The notes: generated by a model from the sequence alone, not told the origin. A stretch of DNA of 49,479 nucleotides from Deltaproteobacteria bacterium (GCA_016208165.1 JACQYL010000137.1:1-49479); one strand, 5' to 3'; counted from the stretch's first letter, positions 8,908 to 18,725 are shown. Translations and numbers: made by a program.

Positions 8908-10368
8908 CTATCGTCCGTGCCACCAGCCTTCTTGCTCGGGCTTTTTCGAGTCCTCTTTGCCTTTATTTTTCAGCTTTTCGATGCGTTGCCGGATCTCTTG
9001 AGCACGACCGGGAGTTTCTCCGCTGTATTCCAGGGCTTTGTCATAATGGTAGAGGGCGTTTCGAGTGTCCCCCGTACGTTCAAAATAGATGGCATAGTTT
9101 TCGTGGGCCAAAGCCAGCTTCCCGTCCCTGCCGTAAGCCAGTCCCAGATACTGATACGCTTCGTTCTGATCGGGGTTCAAGTTGAGCACTTTCTCGAGTA
9201 AGGCCTGGGCATCCCGGAACCGGCTCTCATCAAGGGCGATGCGTCCTAAATACAGCAAGGCTTCTGATTGGCGCGGATCCAGGCTCACTGCACGATCGAG
9301 GTACTCCGAGGCCCTGGCGCAATTCCCGGTGGCGTAGCAAACCATTCCCATCTGGGTCACGTATTCAGAGTCTGAGGGATCCAGCCGGATGGCCTTTTCG
9401 TACTCGACCATGGCCTCCTGAACCTTCCGGGAGCGCTCCAGCAATAATCCCATGCCATAATGTGGTAACGCCCCGCCCTCCTTGCGCGCCAACTCATCAA
9501 GCAGGTTGACGCCCAGTTTGGGGTCCTCGTACAGGGCGATCAGCCGCACTTTACAAGAAAGAAATGCCGCTTGCGTGGCCCGCTCCTTCTGCGTGTCAAT
9601 GGCATACTTATCCGTGCTGAGGGTGTTCTCCATGTACACGATGCGGTCGTTCAGCCCCGGGTGTGTCGAGAGGTAGGTGGGAATACCCTCCATGTTCATA
9701 AATCGGCTTTGAACCATCTTCTTGAATACACTGACACTGCCGTTGATATCATAGCCTGAATCCGCCAGGTACTTCATACCCAGCCGATCGGCCTCTTCTT
9801 CGTTCTGACGGCTGTATTGAAGCTGGTAGCTCATACTGGCCGCCGCGGCGCCTACGGCAATGGCCCCTCCCGCCTTCCCTCCGCCCGCCAGAATAGCCAA
9901 CAGGGTGGCTGCCATGGTGGCAATGTTGAGCGGCGTGGTCTCTTCGATCCTTCGAGCAATGTGCCGGGCTTGCACATGTCCGACTTCGTGGCTGAGCACG
10001 GCCGCCAGTTCGCTCTCGCCATCCATGATCTGGATGAGACCGCGGTTGATGAATACGTAACCTCCCGGAATGGCAAAAGCGTTCAGCGAACCGTCATCCA
10101 CGACGAAGAATTCGAAGGGAAAGTCACGGTAACCCACTTGCAGGAGAATATCCCGTCCCACCTTGTTGACGTATTCCACGACTCGCGGGTCGTTTACCAA
10201 CGGCAAGCTCTTCTTGATCTGCGCGAGTACCTCGGTCCCCATTTTGGCCTCTTCCGAGGGAGTCATCAGCGCTCCCACGGGCGATACATACGCCGTCAGG
10301 AAAGAAACCAGGACGGCGATCCAAAATACCTTGGCGGCCGAATCAAAACGTTTACGAATAAGAATCAT
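8908..10368 (-). CDS. M48 zinc metalloprotease with TPR repeats (BepA-like)
   Basis: A 486-residue envelope protease. The N-terminus has a basic start, then a hydrophobic segment (about 14-34) ending near VGA, a likely signal peptide. The M48 domain carries HEVGH at 127-131 with the third ligand in NEEEAD near 190, and a glycine/alanine-rich hydrophobic loop between them. From about 290 to 475 there are repeated TPR-like helices (for example YVTQMGMVCYATGNCARASEYLDRAV). BepA in E. coli has this layout and acts in outer-membrane protein quality control; a similar role is inferred. ATG 10368 is preferred over 10374 because GAGGGG then stands 6-7 bases upstream. It is the last gene of the rplU operon and its start overlaps the end of rsfS. 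Confidence 0.88.
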   Translation of the reverse strand: MILIRKRFDSAAKVFWIAVLVSFLTAYVSPVGALMTPSEEAKMGTEVLAQIKKSLPLVNDPRVVEYVNKVGRDILLQVGYRDFPFEFFVVDDGSLNAFAIPGGYVFINRGLIQIMDGESELAAVLSHEVGHVQARHIARRIEETTPLNIATMAATLLAILAGGGKAGGAIAVGAAAASMSYQLQYSRQNEEEADRLGMKYLADSGYDINGSVSVFKKMVQSRFMNMEGIPTYLSTHPGLNDRIVYMENTLSTDKYAIDTQKERATQAAFLSCKVRLIALYEDPKLGVNLLDELARKEGGALPHYGMGLLLERSRKVQEAMVEYEKAIRLDPSDSEYVTQMGMVCYATGNCARASEYLDRAVSLDPRQSEALLYLGRIALDESRFRDAQALLEKVLNLNPDQNEAYQYLGLAYGRDGKLALAHENYAIYFERTGDTRNALYHYDKALEYSGETPGRAQEIRQRIEKLKNKGKEDSKKPEQEGWWHGR

Positions 10369-10759
10369 TCGCATACCCCTCGTGAGGGCTTCGTCGAACC
10401 CGTTCGTCGCCCTCTTCCGTCCGGATACGTATCGCCTCCGACCACAAGCCTTCCAGATCATAGAATTCTCGGACCGGCTCGGAAAAAATGTGAATCACTA
10501 CATCCCCGTAGTCCAGAAGCATCCACTCGCTGTCTCGATTGCCCTCGACACCAATGGGCCGGATGTCTTCCTGTTTGAGAGTCAGTAACGTATGTTCGGC
10601 AATGGATTGAACCTGCCGAACGGAGCGTCCCGATCCGATGACAAAGAAGTCCGCAAAGGTCGTCAGTCCCCTCACATCCATGATACACAGGTCCTGAACG
10701 TTTTTGTCCGACATGATCCGAGCCGCGCTTCGGGCTTTGTTAAGCGAATCTATAGTCAC
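10352..10759 (-). CDS. rsfS: Ribosomal silencing factor RsfS
   Basis: A 135-residue RsfS/Iojap (DUF143) protein. The family binds ribosomal protein L14 and blocks subunit joining when nutrients are scarce. The signature is clear: LTTFADFFVIGSG near 31-43 and DYGDVVIHIF followed by REFYDLEGLW near 83-105. The last 20 residues are a divergent charged tail overlapping the next gene. The GTG start at 10759 overlaps the nadD stop as GTGA, so the two are probably translationally coupled. The nadD-rsfS pair is a common bacterial arrangement, which supports both calls. Confidence 0.95.
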   Translation of the reverse strand: MTIDSLNKARSAARIMSDKNVQDLCIMDVRGLTTFADFFVIGSGRSVRQVQSIAEHTLLTLKQEDIRPIGVEGNRDSEWMLLDYGDVVIHIFSEPVREFYDLEGLWSEAIRIRTEEGDERVRRSPHEGYANDSYS

Positions 10760-11460
10760 GAGCGATACAGCCCTTTCTGCTGAATGGTTTTTCGGACCGC
10801 CTCGGGTACCAGGTATCGTATGGACCGGCCCTCCAGCACCCGTTTTCGTATGTCCGTCGATGATATCTCCAACAAAGTAGTATCCAAGAAAAACACCGGC
10901 TCCTTTTCCGGATGCAGAAACACCTCACCACCGGAGGCACCCTCGTACCCGGGAAAGGTGGCCTTCAAAAACGACTCGTACGCCTCTCCCTCGAAGCCGG
11001 GTCGGTTCAAAATGACCAACGACGCCAGTTCCGGGATACGCTGGTACGACTTCCACGTCGTTATTTCATAGAAAGAGTCCGAGCCCAAAAGGAAAAAGAT
11101 TTTTGAATGAGTGGTTGAATATTGGTCTCGAAGCAACAGGAGGGTCTCGACGGTGTAGGATTTGCCCGGCCTTAGCCTTTCCACATCCGTGGCGACAAAA
11201 TACGGGTGATCTTCAATTGCCAAGCTGGTCAGTTCATGGCGAGTATCGAATTCCGAGACGACTCTGTCCTTATGCGGTGGAACGGACGCCACGACAAACA
11301 GAATCCTGTCAAGTCGCAGCAGTTCCCTCACCTCCTCCGCAGATCGGAGGTGTCCATAGTGTGGAGGATCGAAGGTGCCCCCAAAGATTCCGACTCGCGT
11401 AACGAAATTCCTTCGTTCGGAACGGTCGCCGACCGGAAGATCCCGGTGATCAGCGACCAC
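10756..11460 (-). CDS. nadD: Nicotinate-nucleotide adenylyltransferase
   Basis: A 234-residue enzyme that transfers AMP from ATP to nicotinate mononucleotide, giving deamido-NAD in NAD synthesis. The nucleotidyltransferase signature GIFGGTFDPPHYGHL is at about 24-38, and the second ATP-contact motif EISSTDIRKR is near 198-207. The start is uncertain. A GTG at 11460 is the only standard start before the conserved core in this frame and leaves an N-terminal tail of about 20 residues. A ribosome-site-like GAAGGA lies just before the core, but no standard start codon follows it. The gene is 18 bases after proA. Confidence 0.93.
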   Translation of the reverse strand: MVADHRDLPVGDRSERRNFVTRVGIFGGTFDPPHYGHLRSAEEVRELLRLDRILFVVASVPPHKDRVVSEFDTRHELTSLAIEDHPYFVATDVERLRPGKSYTVETLLLLRDQYSTTHSKIFFLLGSDSFYEITTWKSYQRIPELASLVILNRPGFEGEAYESFLKATFPGYEGASGGEVFLHPEKEPVFFLDTTLLEISSTDIRKRVLEGRSIRYLVPEAVRKTIQQKGLYRS

Positions 11461-11478
11461 ATCCGGCTGTTCTGCAAA

Positions 11479-12735
11479 TCATGTGCGAATCTGTCCATTG
11501 CCGAAGGCAATGAACTTGGTGGTCGTCAGTTCCTCAAGCCCCATCGGGCCGAACGCGTGTAGTTTGACGGTGCTGATGCCGATCTCCGCCCCCAGCCCCA
11601 ACTGGCGCCCATCGTTGAATCGGGTGGACGCGTTCACGAGAACCAGCGAAGAATCCACCAGTCTCACAAAGCGCATCGCGCGTTCATAGTTCTCCGTCAC
11701 AATGGCTTCGGTATGCCGCGATCCATATTTCACGATGTGGTCCATCGCTTCTTCCATTCCAGAAACCACTCGAACGGACAGGATCAAGTCCTCGTATTCG
11801 GTATACCAGTCGTCTTCCGTGGCCGGTTCAACGTCCGGGAACATGCGATGCGTTATCGGACACCCTTTTAACAGGACCCCCGCCTCTCTGAACCGCTCGA
11901 ACATGGGCGGCAGAAACGACTCCGCCATATCGCCGTGCACGAGCAATGTTTCCATGGCGTTGCAAACCCCCGGCCTTTGAACCTTTGAATTGTAGCTGAC
12001 TTCCAATGCCATGTTCAATTCGGCCGAGGCATCCACGTATACATGACACACGCCCTTTTCGTGGCGGAGGACGGGGATTCGCGAATGGTCCACCATATAT
12101 CGGATGAGTTCCTCGCCGCCCCGTGGAATCAGCAAATCGACGGCGTCGTCCCGTTTCAACAACTCGATGACAGCCTGGCGATCCTTGGTGGGAATCACCT
12201 GAACCGCTGCTTCCGGCAGCTCGGCGGCCCTGACACCCTGCTGCAGCACCTTGGCCAGAATCATATTCGAGTTGTGAGCCTCGGATCCGCCTTTCATTAC
12301 AACGGCGTTTCCGGACTTGAGGCACAGGCCGGCCGCATCCACCGTTACATTGGGTCTGGACTCGTACACGAAGCCGATCACTCCCAGGGGAATGCGCATT
12401 CGTCCCACCTGAAGTCCGTTAGGACGCGTCCACATGCGGGTCACCTCGCCCACAGGGTCCGGCAGCGCGGACACTTCTCGAAGTCCGGCGGCCATCTCGC
12501 CAATGATGCGGTCGGTCAGGGTCAGCCGGTCCACAAACGCATCCTTGGCCCCTTTCTCCCTCGCCAGAGCCACGTCTTTCTTATTTTCCCGACGAATCTC
12601 CGACGCGCGATTCTCCAGGGCGTCGGCAACATACCGCAACGCCGCGTTTTTCTGTTCGCTGCCGGCTCGGGCTAGTTTACGGGCCGCCTCCCGGGCCTGG
12701 TCGACCATATCGGAGATCAGTTGCTTCACGTCCAC
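11479..12735 (-). CDS. proA: Gamma-glutamyl phosphate reductase
   Basis: A 418-residue enzyme of normal ProA length that reduces gamma-glutamyl phosphate to glutamate semialdehyde with NADPH, the second step of proline synthesis. The aldehyde-dehydrogenase fold is recognisable by [14 protein letters not shown] near 117-130 and the catalytic-Cys region [13 protein letters not shown] near 255-267. The C-terminus has the ProA-typical NASTRFNDG and [11 protein letters not shown] segments. GTG start at 12735 has GGAAGGA 8 bases upstream. It directly follows proB in the operon, so kinase and reductase of the pathway are co-expressed. Confidence 0.97.
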   Translation of the reverse strand: MDVKQLISDMVDQAREAARKLARAGSEQKNAALRYVADALENRASEIRRENKKDVALAREKGAKDAFVDRLTLTDRIIGEMAAGLREVSALPDPVGEVTRMWTRPNGLQVGRMRIPLGVIGFVYESRPNVTVDAAGLCLKSGNAVVMKGGSEAHNSNMILAKVLQQGVRAAELPEAAVQVIPTKDRQAVIELLKRDDAVDLLIPRGGEELIRYMVDHSRIPVLRHEKGVCHVYVDASAELNMALEVSYNSKVQRPGVCNAMETLLVHGDMAESFLPPMFERFREAGVLLKGCPITHRMFPDVEPATEDDWYTEYEDLILSVRVVSGMEEAMDHIVKYGSRHTEAIVTENYERAMRFVRLVDSSLVLVNASTRFNDGRQLGLGAEIGISTVKLHAFGPMGLEELTTTKFIAFGNGQIRT

Positions 12736-12753
12736 GCTAGTTGTCCTTCCTGT

Positions 12754-13932
12754 TCAGTCCATTCGGCAAAGGGAGCTGTCTTCGGATATCACCAGATTAT
12801 CGCGGTGGACTACTTCATCGTAGAACTTATAACCCAATTTTTCCTGAATTTGGTCCGTTTTGCAACCCTTGATTTTCCTGATTTCGTCCGCCGGATAGTT
12901 GACAAGACCCACTCCAATGGTCGCGTCATCGGGTCCCACAAGAAGCACTTTGGCTCCGATACGGAAGTTTCCTCTCACGTCGCGAATTCCCGACGGCAAC
13001 AAACTTTTGCCCCGTTGTGTCAGGGCCCAGCAAGCTCCATCGTCTACGATCAGTTCTCCCTCGGATTTCGTAGTGAACGCGATCCAATACTTCCGGCGAC
13101 CGATGCTCCGGTCGTCCGGTAAGAACAGGGTGCCAGGGGCCCTCCCGTCAAAAATGTCCTCGAGCACGCCTTTCTGTCTGCCGTTGGCGATCACGGTGGG
13201 CACGCCCACCATGGCCACCTTTCGAGCGGCCGACAGCTTCGAATGCATCCCGCCGCGACCAAACGCCCCCGGTTCCTTGCTGGCCATGTCCATGACCTTC
13301 CGGGTGATCTTGGGCACCACTTGCACAAGTTGGGCATCCGCATACTTCCTGGGGTCTCGATCGTACAAGCCGTCGATCTGGGTCAGGTTGATGTACGCAT
13401 TGGATTCAATCAGGCTGACGATCATCGAGGAAAGATTGTCGTTGTCTCCAAACTTGATTTCCTCCACCATCACCGTATCGTTTTCGTTAATGATGGGGAT
13501 GACTTTCCAGCGAAGCAGCGTGAACAACGTGTTTCGAGCGTTGAGATACCTCCCTCTGTTGGAAAGGTCGTCACGAGTCAGCAGGATTTGCGCCACCTTA
13601 TCCCCGTTTCCACCGAAGGCAATCTCCCAGGCTTGAAGCAAACCGGGCTGACCCACTGCGGCAGCGGCCTGTTTCTCCGGAATGGATCGGATCTCCTGGT
13701 TCAAACCCATTTTGCCGGTGCCGGCGGCAATGGCTCCCGAAGATACGAGTATGCACTCGATCCCCCGTTTTCGAAGCGCGGATACTTCTCCAGCGAGCCG
13801 CCCGATCATTTCCAGGTCCAGTCCGCTGTCCGTTGCCACGACCGCGCTTCCGATCTTGATGACCACGCGGCGTGCATCCTTCATCAAGTTGGCGCGCCGA
13901 TCTTCTCTTTCAGTGACCTCCAGTGCTTTCAC
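12754..13932 (-). CDS. proB: Glutamate 5-kinase with PUA domain
   Basis: A 392-residue enzyme that phosphorylates glutamate to gamma-glutamyl phosphate, first and usually proline-inhibited step of proline synthesis. The amino-acid-kinase domain (about 20-275) has VVIKIGSAVV, SSGAIAAG, NENDTV and FGDNDNLS. The C-terminal PUA domain (about 295-385) is present, with GACWALTQRGKSLLPSGI. The start is unsettled. The GTG at 13932 has GAGGAGG 14 bases upstream and AGAGAG adjacent, while an ATG at 13884 has no visible site. The gene begins 9 bases after the obg stop. Confidence 0.95.
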   Translation of the reverse strand: MKALEVTEREDRRANLMKDARRVVIKIGSAVVATDSGLDLEMIGRLAGEVSALRKRGIECILVSSGAIAAGTGKMGLNQEIRSIPEKQAAAAVGQPGLLQAWEIAFGGNGDKVAQILLTRDDLSNRGRYLNARNTLFTLLRWKVIPIINENDTVMVEEIKFGDNDNLSSMIVSLIESNAYINLTQIDGLYDRDPRKYADAQLVQVVPKITRKVMDMASKEPGAFGRGGMHSKLSAARKVAMVGVPTVIANGRQKGVLEDIFDGRAPGTLFLPDDRSIGRRKYWIAFTTKSEGELIVDDGACWALTQRGKSLLPSGIRDVRGNFRIGAKVLLVGPDDATIGVGLVNYPADEIRKIKGCKTDQIQEKLGYKFYDEVVHRDNLVISEDSSLCRMD

Positions 13933-13941
13933 CTCTCTGCT

Positions 13942-14952
13942 TCAGACCTCCTCATGCTCGTTCAGCATCCGGGCCAACAGGAGTTTCAGAGTGACGATAC
14001 CCTCTCCCGTGGCGGCTGAAACGGCGATCGTTTCAACGCCTATTTCTTTATATCGCTTTTCAGCGGCGGGCAACCGTTTTCTAACCTCCGGAAGGTCCAG
14101 CTTGTTGAAAACCACGATTTCACGCTTTGCATCGAGCCCGCGGCCATATTGGCTGATTTCGTTACGAACGGTCCGGTATGGCTTCAGCGGGTCTTCAGCC
14201 TCGGGATCCGAGAGGTCGATTAAGTGCAACAGAAAGCGCGTCCTTTCGAGGTGCTTTAGAAATCGCAACCCAAGGCCCGCACCCATGTGTGCGTTCTCGA
14301 TGAGGCCGGGTACCTCCGCCAGGACGAACGGTTCGCCCTCCTCCACAGTCACTACGCCCAATTGGGGATGTAACGTGGTAAAGGGATAGTCGGCTATTTT
14401 CGGATGAGCGGCGGACATTCTCGAGACCAGGCTCGATTTCCCTGCGTTCGGCTTGCCGGCAACGCCCACGTCCGCAAGCACCTTGAGTTCCAGGCGAACC
14501 CACATCTCCTGACCCGGCTCTCCGGGCTGTGAAAAGCGCGGCGTCCGGTGCGTGGCCGTGGCAAAATGAGCATTTCCCTTGCCGCCTCGTCCGCCTGCAA
14601 GCAACACGACCCTCTGACCGGGCTCGCTCAAGTCCTGCAACAATTCTCCGGTATCCGTATTGTATATCACGGTGCCCACAGGCACCCGAATCTCCCGGTC
14701 CTTGCCCGACCTGCCGGTCATGTTCTTTCCGCTTCCGTTCCGCCCGCGTTCCGCCTTGAAATGCTGCTGGTACTTGAAATCCAGGAGGGTGTTCATCCCT
14801 GGATCCGCCACGACGACGATGTTCCCTCCCTTACCGCCGTCCCCACCGTCCGGTCCCCCTTTGGGCAGAAAACGTTCCCTGCGGAAACTGAGGCATCCAC
14901 CGCCGCCGTCCCCGGATTTGATCCAAACCTTGGCTTCGTCGATAAACTTCAT
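13942..14952 (-). CDS. obg: Obg family GTPase
   Basis: A 336-residue Obg/CgtA GTPase, a ribosome-associated GTP-binding protein that acts in 50S assembly and stress signalling. The glycine-rich Obg domain fills residues 1-158 (GDGGGGCLSFRRE, GGDGGKGG). The G domain has GKPNAGKSSL (G1), YPFTTLHPQLG (G2), VPGLIE (G3) and FNKLDLPE (G4, NKxD). There is no long C-terminal extension of the E. coli type. The ribosome binding site is weak. Position after rpmA and before proB matches the usual bacterial order rplU-rpmA-obg. Confidence 0.97.
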   Translation of the reverse strand: MKFIDEAKVWIKSGDGGGGCLSFRRERFLPKGGPDGGDGGKGGNIVVVADPGMNTLLDFKYQQHFKAERGRNGSGKNMTGRSGKDREIRVPVGTVIYNTDTGELLQDLSEPGQRVVLLAGGRGGKGNAHFATATHRTPRFSQPGEPGQEMWVRLELKVLADVGVAGKPNAGKSSLVSRMSAAHPKIADYPFTTLHPQLGVVTVEEGEPFVLAEVPGLIENAHMGAGLGLRFLKHLERTRFLLHLIDLSDPEAEDPLKPYRTVRNEISQYGRGLDAKREIVVFNKLDLPEVRKRLPAAEKRYKEIGVETIAVSAATGEGIVTLKLLLARMLNEHEEV

Positions 14953-15333
14953 GGAACGATCGCTTCCCCGGCTTCTCCCGTTTTAGAACGGGAAATCCGT
15001 AGATGCCGCATAGGGGTTTCGCGATTCAGTTCTCCCAAGATCGCCGCTCCTTGAGGTCTCCTTCGCACCCCTTCTGTTTTTGAATCAATTCGCTTCTTGT
15101 AGGTCGGACCTGGCGGGAATTCGCGTTCCGTTTTCCATTCTCATCTCTTACCCGTTCCTTCCGATGGGGAAACCCGACCATCGGCAGTTCCGGCAAGAAA
15201 CGGAATCGGAAAACGGCTGCTGGACAATGAGGGAACTGAGATCCTTTTCAAGACGGGGGCATTTCCGCCGCGACTGATTTCCGTCCGAATCGGGACGCAT
15301 CCCGAACTCGCGGCAGAAGTCCACGTAGTGCTA
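14953..15333. other. Spacer between rpmA and obg
   Basis: This 381-base gap is unusually long for the rpmA-obg junction and holds no supported gene. A short stem CGGGA/TCCCG with a 4-base loop lies near 15290-15303, just downstream of rpmA in the minus direction, but without a T-run. I see no convincing internal promoter, so whether obg is transcribed from the rplU promoter or its own is open. Confidence 0.4.
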
Positions 15334-15588
15334 TCAGGCGGGATACACGCTCACTTGCTGGCGCTTGTCGTTGTATCGTTCGAACTTGACCACTCCGTCG
15401 ATCAACGAAAACAACGTATAGTCCCTCCCGAGCCCCACGTTATTGCCGGGATGAAATTTGGTGCCGCATTGCCGGACCAGAATGTTGCCGGCCCGCACCA
15501 ATTGGCCGCCGTATCGTTTGACGCCTCGGCGCTGACCCTGGCTGTCTCGTCCGTTTCTCGAGCTTCCTCCGGCCTTCTTATGCGCCAT
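15334..15588 (-). CDS. rpmA: 50S ribosomal protein L27
   Basis: An 84-residue L27 with the standard start [16 protein letters not shown] and the conserved [16 protein letters not shown] and [19 protein letters not shown] segments. L27 sits at the peptidyl-transferase centre. The N-terminus begins directly with AHKK, so the cleavable leader seen in Firmicutes is absent. It starts 2 bases after the rplU stop and its GGAG ribosome site lies inside the end of rplU. Confidence 0.98.
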   Translation of the reverse strand: MAHKKAGGSSRNGRDSQGQRRGVKRYGGQLVRAGNILVRQCGTKFHPGNNVGLGRDYTLFSLIDGVVKFERYNDKRQQVSVYPA

Positions 15589-15590
15589 GG

Positions 15591-15905
15591 CTAGTTCTCC
15601 TTGATCTCTTTGATTCGAAGGGCGGTGTAATACTGGCGATGGCCCCGTTTCTTGCGATAGCCCTTCCTGCGTTTGGATTTGAATACAATAATCTTCTTGC
15701 CGCGTTCCTGGGCAACGATTTGTCCGACTACGGAGACGTTGTCCAACAGCGGCCGACCCACTTTGATGTCTTCGTCCTGAGCCACCAGGAGAGGCGCACC
15801 CAACGAAATCTCGGCGCCGACGTCTCCCTCGAGTTTTTCCACGCGCAGTACGTCCCCAGGAGAGACTTTATATTGTTTTCCACCGGTTTGGATCACTGCG
15901 TACAT
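15591..15905 (-). CDS. rplU: 50S ribosomal protein L21
   Basis: A 104-residue L21 of normal length: [18 protein letters not shown] at the start and the basic C-terminal stretch [17 protein letters not shown] that contacts 23S rRNA. The ATG at 15905 is preceded by AGGAGG with 8-base spacing. It is the first gene of the L21-L27-obg-proBA-nadD-rsfS-M48 operon, with a strong promoter immediately upstream. Confidence 0.98.
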   Translation of the reverse strand: MYAVIQTGGKQYKVSPGDVLRVEKLEGDVGAEISLGAPLLVAQDEDIKVGRPLLDNVSVVGQIVAQERGKKIIVFKSKRRKGYRKKRGHRQYYTALRIKEIKEN

Positions 15906-15933
15906 CTGGGGAACCTCCTAAAGAAATAAAAAA

Positions 15934-15965
15934 ATTATATTATAATGATTTAAGGCCCATGTCAA
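15934..15965 (-). promoter_or_regulatory. Promoter of the rplU operon
   Basis: On the minus strand a perfect -35 TTGACA (15965-15960) is followed by an A/T-rich block with overlapping -10 candidates: TATAAT at 15-base spacing, TAATAT at 17 and TATAAT at 20. It lies 30-60 bases upstream of the rplU start and is the only strong promoter-like site seen for this operon. Confidence 0.7.
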
Positions 15966-15999
15966 TAACCTTTTTTCTTGCCATCCTCTCTCGGAACAT

Positions 16000-17400
16000 T
16001 CATTCGCCCTTCATCCGGCCCAAGGCTTCCCGCATACGCCTCAGCGTCTTTTCCCTGCCCAACACCTCGAGCACCTCGAAGATGCCCGGGCTGACCGTCT
16101 TGCCGGTAAGCGACACCCGCAGCGGCTGAGCGATGCGGCCGAATTTCACCTCATATTGCTCCATCAGTTGCTCGAAAACCGGTTGCAGGTGCGCCTCGTC
16201 CCACGGATCTACGCCCTCTATCGCCGTCGCCAGGGCTTCAAATAGAGGCGCCAGGTCCTGCGTCAGGAACTTCTTCATCGCCTGCTCGTCATACTCCACC
16301 GCGTCTCTGAAATAGAACGCCGCTCCATCGGCCATCTCTTCCAACGTTTTGGAACGGGTTTGAAGCGTTGCAGCGGCCGCGGCCACGACCCCGCGATCCG
16401 GTTCTTCGATTCCCGCTCGCTTCAGGAACGGAATCAGAGGCTCGACCAGGTCGGCAGGATCGGACTCCTTGATGTAATGGCTGTTCAGCCAGAGCAGCTT
16501 CTCGGGATTGAATACGCCCGCGGACTTCCCAACGTTTTCCAGGCTGAATTTCTCCAGGAGCTCACTCCGTGAGAAAACCTCCTGGTCCCCGCTAGACCAC
16601 CCCAAGCGGACCAGGTAGTTCAGCAATGCACCCGGCAGGTATCCCATATCCCGATAGGCCAGCACGCTCGTGGCTCCGTGCCTTTTGCTGAGCCTGGTCT
16701 TGTCCGACCCTAAAATCATGGGAACGTGGGCGTACTTAGGCAACGGAACGCCCAACGCATTGTAGATAAGGATTTGTCGCGGTGTATTGTTCACGTGATC
16801 GTCGCCCCGGATGACATGGGTCACGTTCATCGTAATATCGTCCACCACCACGGCCAGGTGGTACGTGGGACTCCCGTCGCTTCGTTGCAGGATCAAGTCG
16901 TCGAGTTCGCCGTTGTCAAAGGAAATGGGGCCTTTGATCAGATCGTTGTATCGGGTTTCCCCCATGACCGGCGACCGGAGTCTGACCACGGCCCCTTTTG
17001 CCGGCCCCAGGCCCAAATCCCGGCATTTCCGGTCGTACATGGGCTTACGCCCCTGGGCCAGAGCTTCTTTTCTCTTGAATTCCAACTCATCCGGCTGGCA
17101 ATGACAGTAGTACGCCTCTCCCCTGTCCAGTAGCCGCCGGATGTGGTCCACGTACAGTTCCGTCCGTTTCGATTGATAGTAGGGACCTTCGTCCCAATCC
17201 AGACCCATCCAGCGCATGCCTTCCAGTATGGCGTCCACATACTCGTCCGACGATCGGGCCACGTCCGTGTCTTCCAGCCGCAAAATAAACGTTCCCCCGT
17301 TCTGTCGGGCGAACAGCCAATTGAACAAAGCCGTTCGTGCGCCCCCGATATGAAGATATCCCGTTGGGCTCGGAGGGAACCGGGTAATTACCTTTTCCAC
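16000..17400 (-). CDS. gltX: Glutamyl-tRNA synthetase
   Basis: A 466-residue class I synthetase that charges tRNA-Glu with glutamate. Its N-terminus [22 protein letters not shown] carries the HIGH-type signature, and the KMSKS-type loop is TRLSKRHGA near 237-245. The C-terminal anticodon-binding half is complete. The GTG at 17400 is chosen: GAGGA lies 7 bases upstream and the protein then begins close to the family start, just before VITRF. The same frame stays open to 17469 with an ATG at 17421, but no ribosome site supports that. Whether it also charges tRNA-Gln cannot be decided here. Confidence 0.96.
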   Translation of the reverse strand: MEKVITRFPPSPTGYLHIGGARTALFNWLFARQNGGTFILRLEDTDVARSSDEYVDAILEGMRWMGLDWDEGPYYQSKRTELYVDHIRRLLDRGEAYYCHCQPDELEFKRKEALAQGRKPMYDRKCRDLGLGPAKGAVVRLRSPVMGETRYNDLIKGPISFDNGELDDLILQRSDGSPTYHLAVVVDDITMNVTHVIRGDDHVNNTPRQILIYNALGVPLPKYAHVPMILGSDKTRLSKRHGATSVLAYRDMGYLPGALLNYLVRLGWSSGDQEVFSRSELLEKFSLENVGKSAGVFNPEKLLWLNSHYIKESDPADLVEPLIPFLKRAGIEEPDRGVVAAAAATLQTRSKTLEEMADGAAFYFRDAVEYDEQAMKKFLTQDLAPLFEALATAIEGVDPWDEAHLQPVFEQLMEQYEVKFGRIAQPLRVSLTGKTVSPGIFEVLEVLGREKTLRRMREALGRMKGE

Positions 17401-17550
17401 TTGATTGTCCTCGCTTTCCATACAAACCGATCCGGACCGGCACCGGTTCCAAACCACATTTTCGATCAAATCTCAAGCCCCTCCGCGAAAAAACGACTCG
17501 AGGATCTTTTCGTCCGTCCAACGTCCCCGTTTCCCGAAGGCCTTTCTCCC

Positions 17551-17582
17551 AACAGAAATCCCCCGCCCGAAAAGGCCGGGGG
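17551..17582 (-). terminator. Probable terminator of amrB
   Basis: In the minus direction, about 52 bases after the amrB stop, CCCCCGGCC and GGGCGGGGG form a GC-rich stem with one internal mismatch and a TTTT-containing loop. It is followed by ATTTCTGTT rather than a clean T-run, so termination efficiency is uncertain. Confidence 0.45.
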
Positions 17583-17633
17583 ACCGCGTGGATGGCCGAC
17601 GGCCGTGGATCGGCCCGGTGGCGCCTTTCGGCG

Positions 17634-18437
17634 TTAATGAATGATGAACCCCGCGTATCCGACCACTTGGCCGTAGTCCCCGGTCGCGTCGCCGCTGGTG
17701 GCGTAGGCCGTCAGATCGCTGTTCTCGGCGCCCAGCTCCAAACAGGCCAACAGGGTGATCGTGACGGGAATCACTCCGCACATGGAAATACCATGGTCCA
17801 CCACGGTCCGGTACAATCCTTCCGGGTCCATGGCTTTGATACGATCCATGGCCATACGGTCTTTCCGGCCCGCGGCTTCCTGGGATTCGTAGTGCGTCAT
17901 GTCCGAACTTGCGACGATTAACGTCGGGTCGCCGATTTCCTCGATACTCTGCGCCAAAGCGTGTCCTATGGATACACAATCCGAGTACTTAAGAAACGAC
18001 AGTGCAACCGGGGTCAGCTTGAAATCCGATCGGATTCCCTGGATGAAAGGCAACTGAACTTCCAGGGAATGCTCGTAACGGTGGGCCTCGGCGTCGACTT
18101 TCATCAACGGACAGTGGGCCACCAACCGATCCGCCATAACCGAATCGAGTTCCACTCTCCCATTGGGCATGTCCCAGGAACCGTCTCTCATAACGGCCAC
18201 ACGCGATCCGATTCCCCGGTGGTTCACGCCCAGCAGCACCACGCGCTCGGGAATCCGGATCCTCGAGTACACGCTGCCCGCCACTTTACCTGAATACATG
18301 TACCCTGCATGGGGCGCCACCACACCACGGGCCGTTTGTTTGGACACATTTTTTTCCAGATACCCCTGAACCTCCCGAGCCAAAACGGCTGGGTTTCCGG
18401 GATAGAATTGATCGGCTACTGCCGGAGGTCTGAGCAT
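17634..18437 (-). CDS. amrB: MEMO1/AmmeMemoRadiSam system protein B
   Basis: A 267-residue protein of the MEMO family, related to extradiol dioxygenases and found beside a radical-SAM protein and an AMMECR1 protein in many genomes. Its own reaction is not established. Family features are RPPAVADQFYPG near 3-14, APHAGYMYSG (41-50), NHRGIG, EHSLEVQLPFIQ near 121-132 and SSDMTHYE near 178-185. The His residues at HAGY, NHRG, EHSLE and THY are the putative metal ligands. AAGGAG precedes the ATG. The partner radical-SAM and AMMECR1 genes are not in this window, so the gene is separated from its usual neighbours. The mobile element inserted just upstream of its promoter. Confidence 0.93.
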   Translation of the reverse strand: MLRPPAVADQFYPGNPAVLAREVQGYLEKNVSKQTARGVVAPHAGYMYSGKVAGSVYSRIRIPERVVLLGVNHRGIGSRVAVMRDGSWDMPNGRVELDSVMADRLVAHCPLMKVDAEAHRYEHSLEVQLPFIQGIRSDFKLTPVALSFLKYSDCVSIGHALAQSIEEIGDPTLIVASSDMTHYESQEAAGRKDRMAMDRIKAMDPEGLYRTVVDHGISMCGVIPVTITLLACLELGAENSDLTAYATSGDATGDYGQVVGYAGFIIH

Positions 18438-18678
18438 CCTTGTCTCCTTCCTGAGGTACGTCGGAAATTCTTCTCAGGTTCCATCAGAGAGTCCGGCTCC
18501 GCTTCTCTCACGCGAAAGCCGGCAAGCCGTGCGAGGCCGGGCGCTTTCAACAGGTTTCTCCGATGCCGCGTCACGCGCGCATCGCCCGCCCCTTTTCGGA
18601 AAAACCCCTCGTTGCCGGGACCCGCCCAAGCGCGTCGTACCTCTCCCGCGCGCGCTCTTTTCTATTCTATTGTCAAAA

Positions 18679-18708
18679 ATTATAGCATGGTCTCGGGTTT
18701 GAATTCAA
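18679..18708 (-). promoter_or_regulatory. Promoter of amrB
   Basis: Minus-strand TTGAAT (18708-18703), an 18-base spacer, and a perfect TATAAT (18684-18679), about 240 bases upstream of amrB. The mobile-element target site begins at 18714, only 5 bases upstream of the -35. Insertion therefore spared the core promoter but replaced everything upstream of it. Confidence 0.6.
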
Positions 18709-18713
18709 GGAAA

Positions 18714-18725
18714 CCCACTCCCGGT
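18714..18725. repeat. Left target-site duplication, 12 bp
   Basis: CCCACTCCCGGT lies directly outside the left inverted repeat. The identical 12 bases lie directly outside the right inverted repeat at 21727-21738, as expected for a transposition target duplication. Confidence 0.9.

Noticed and set aside
15290-15303. Terminator after rpmA
   Set aside because: The stem is only 5 bp with a 4-base loop and no T-run follows.
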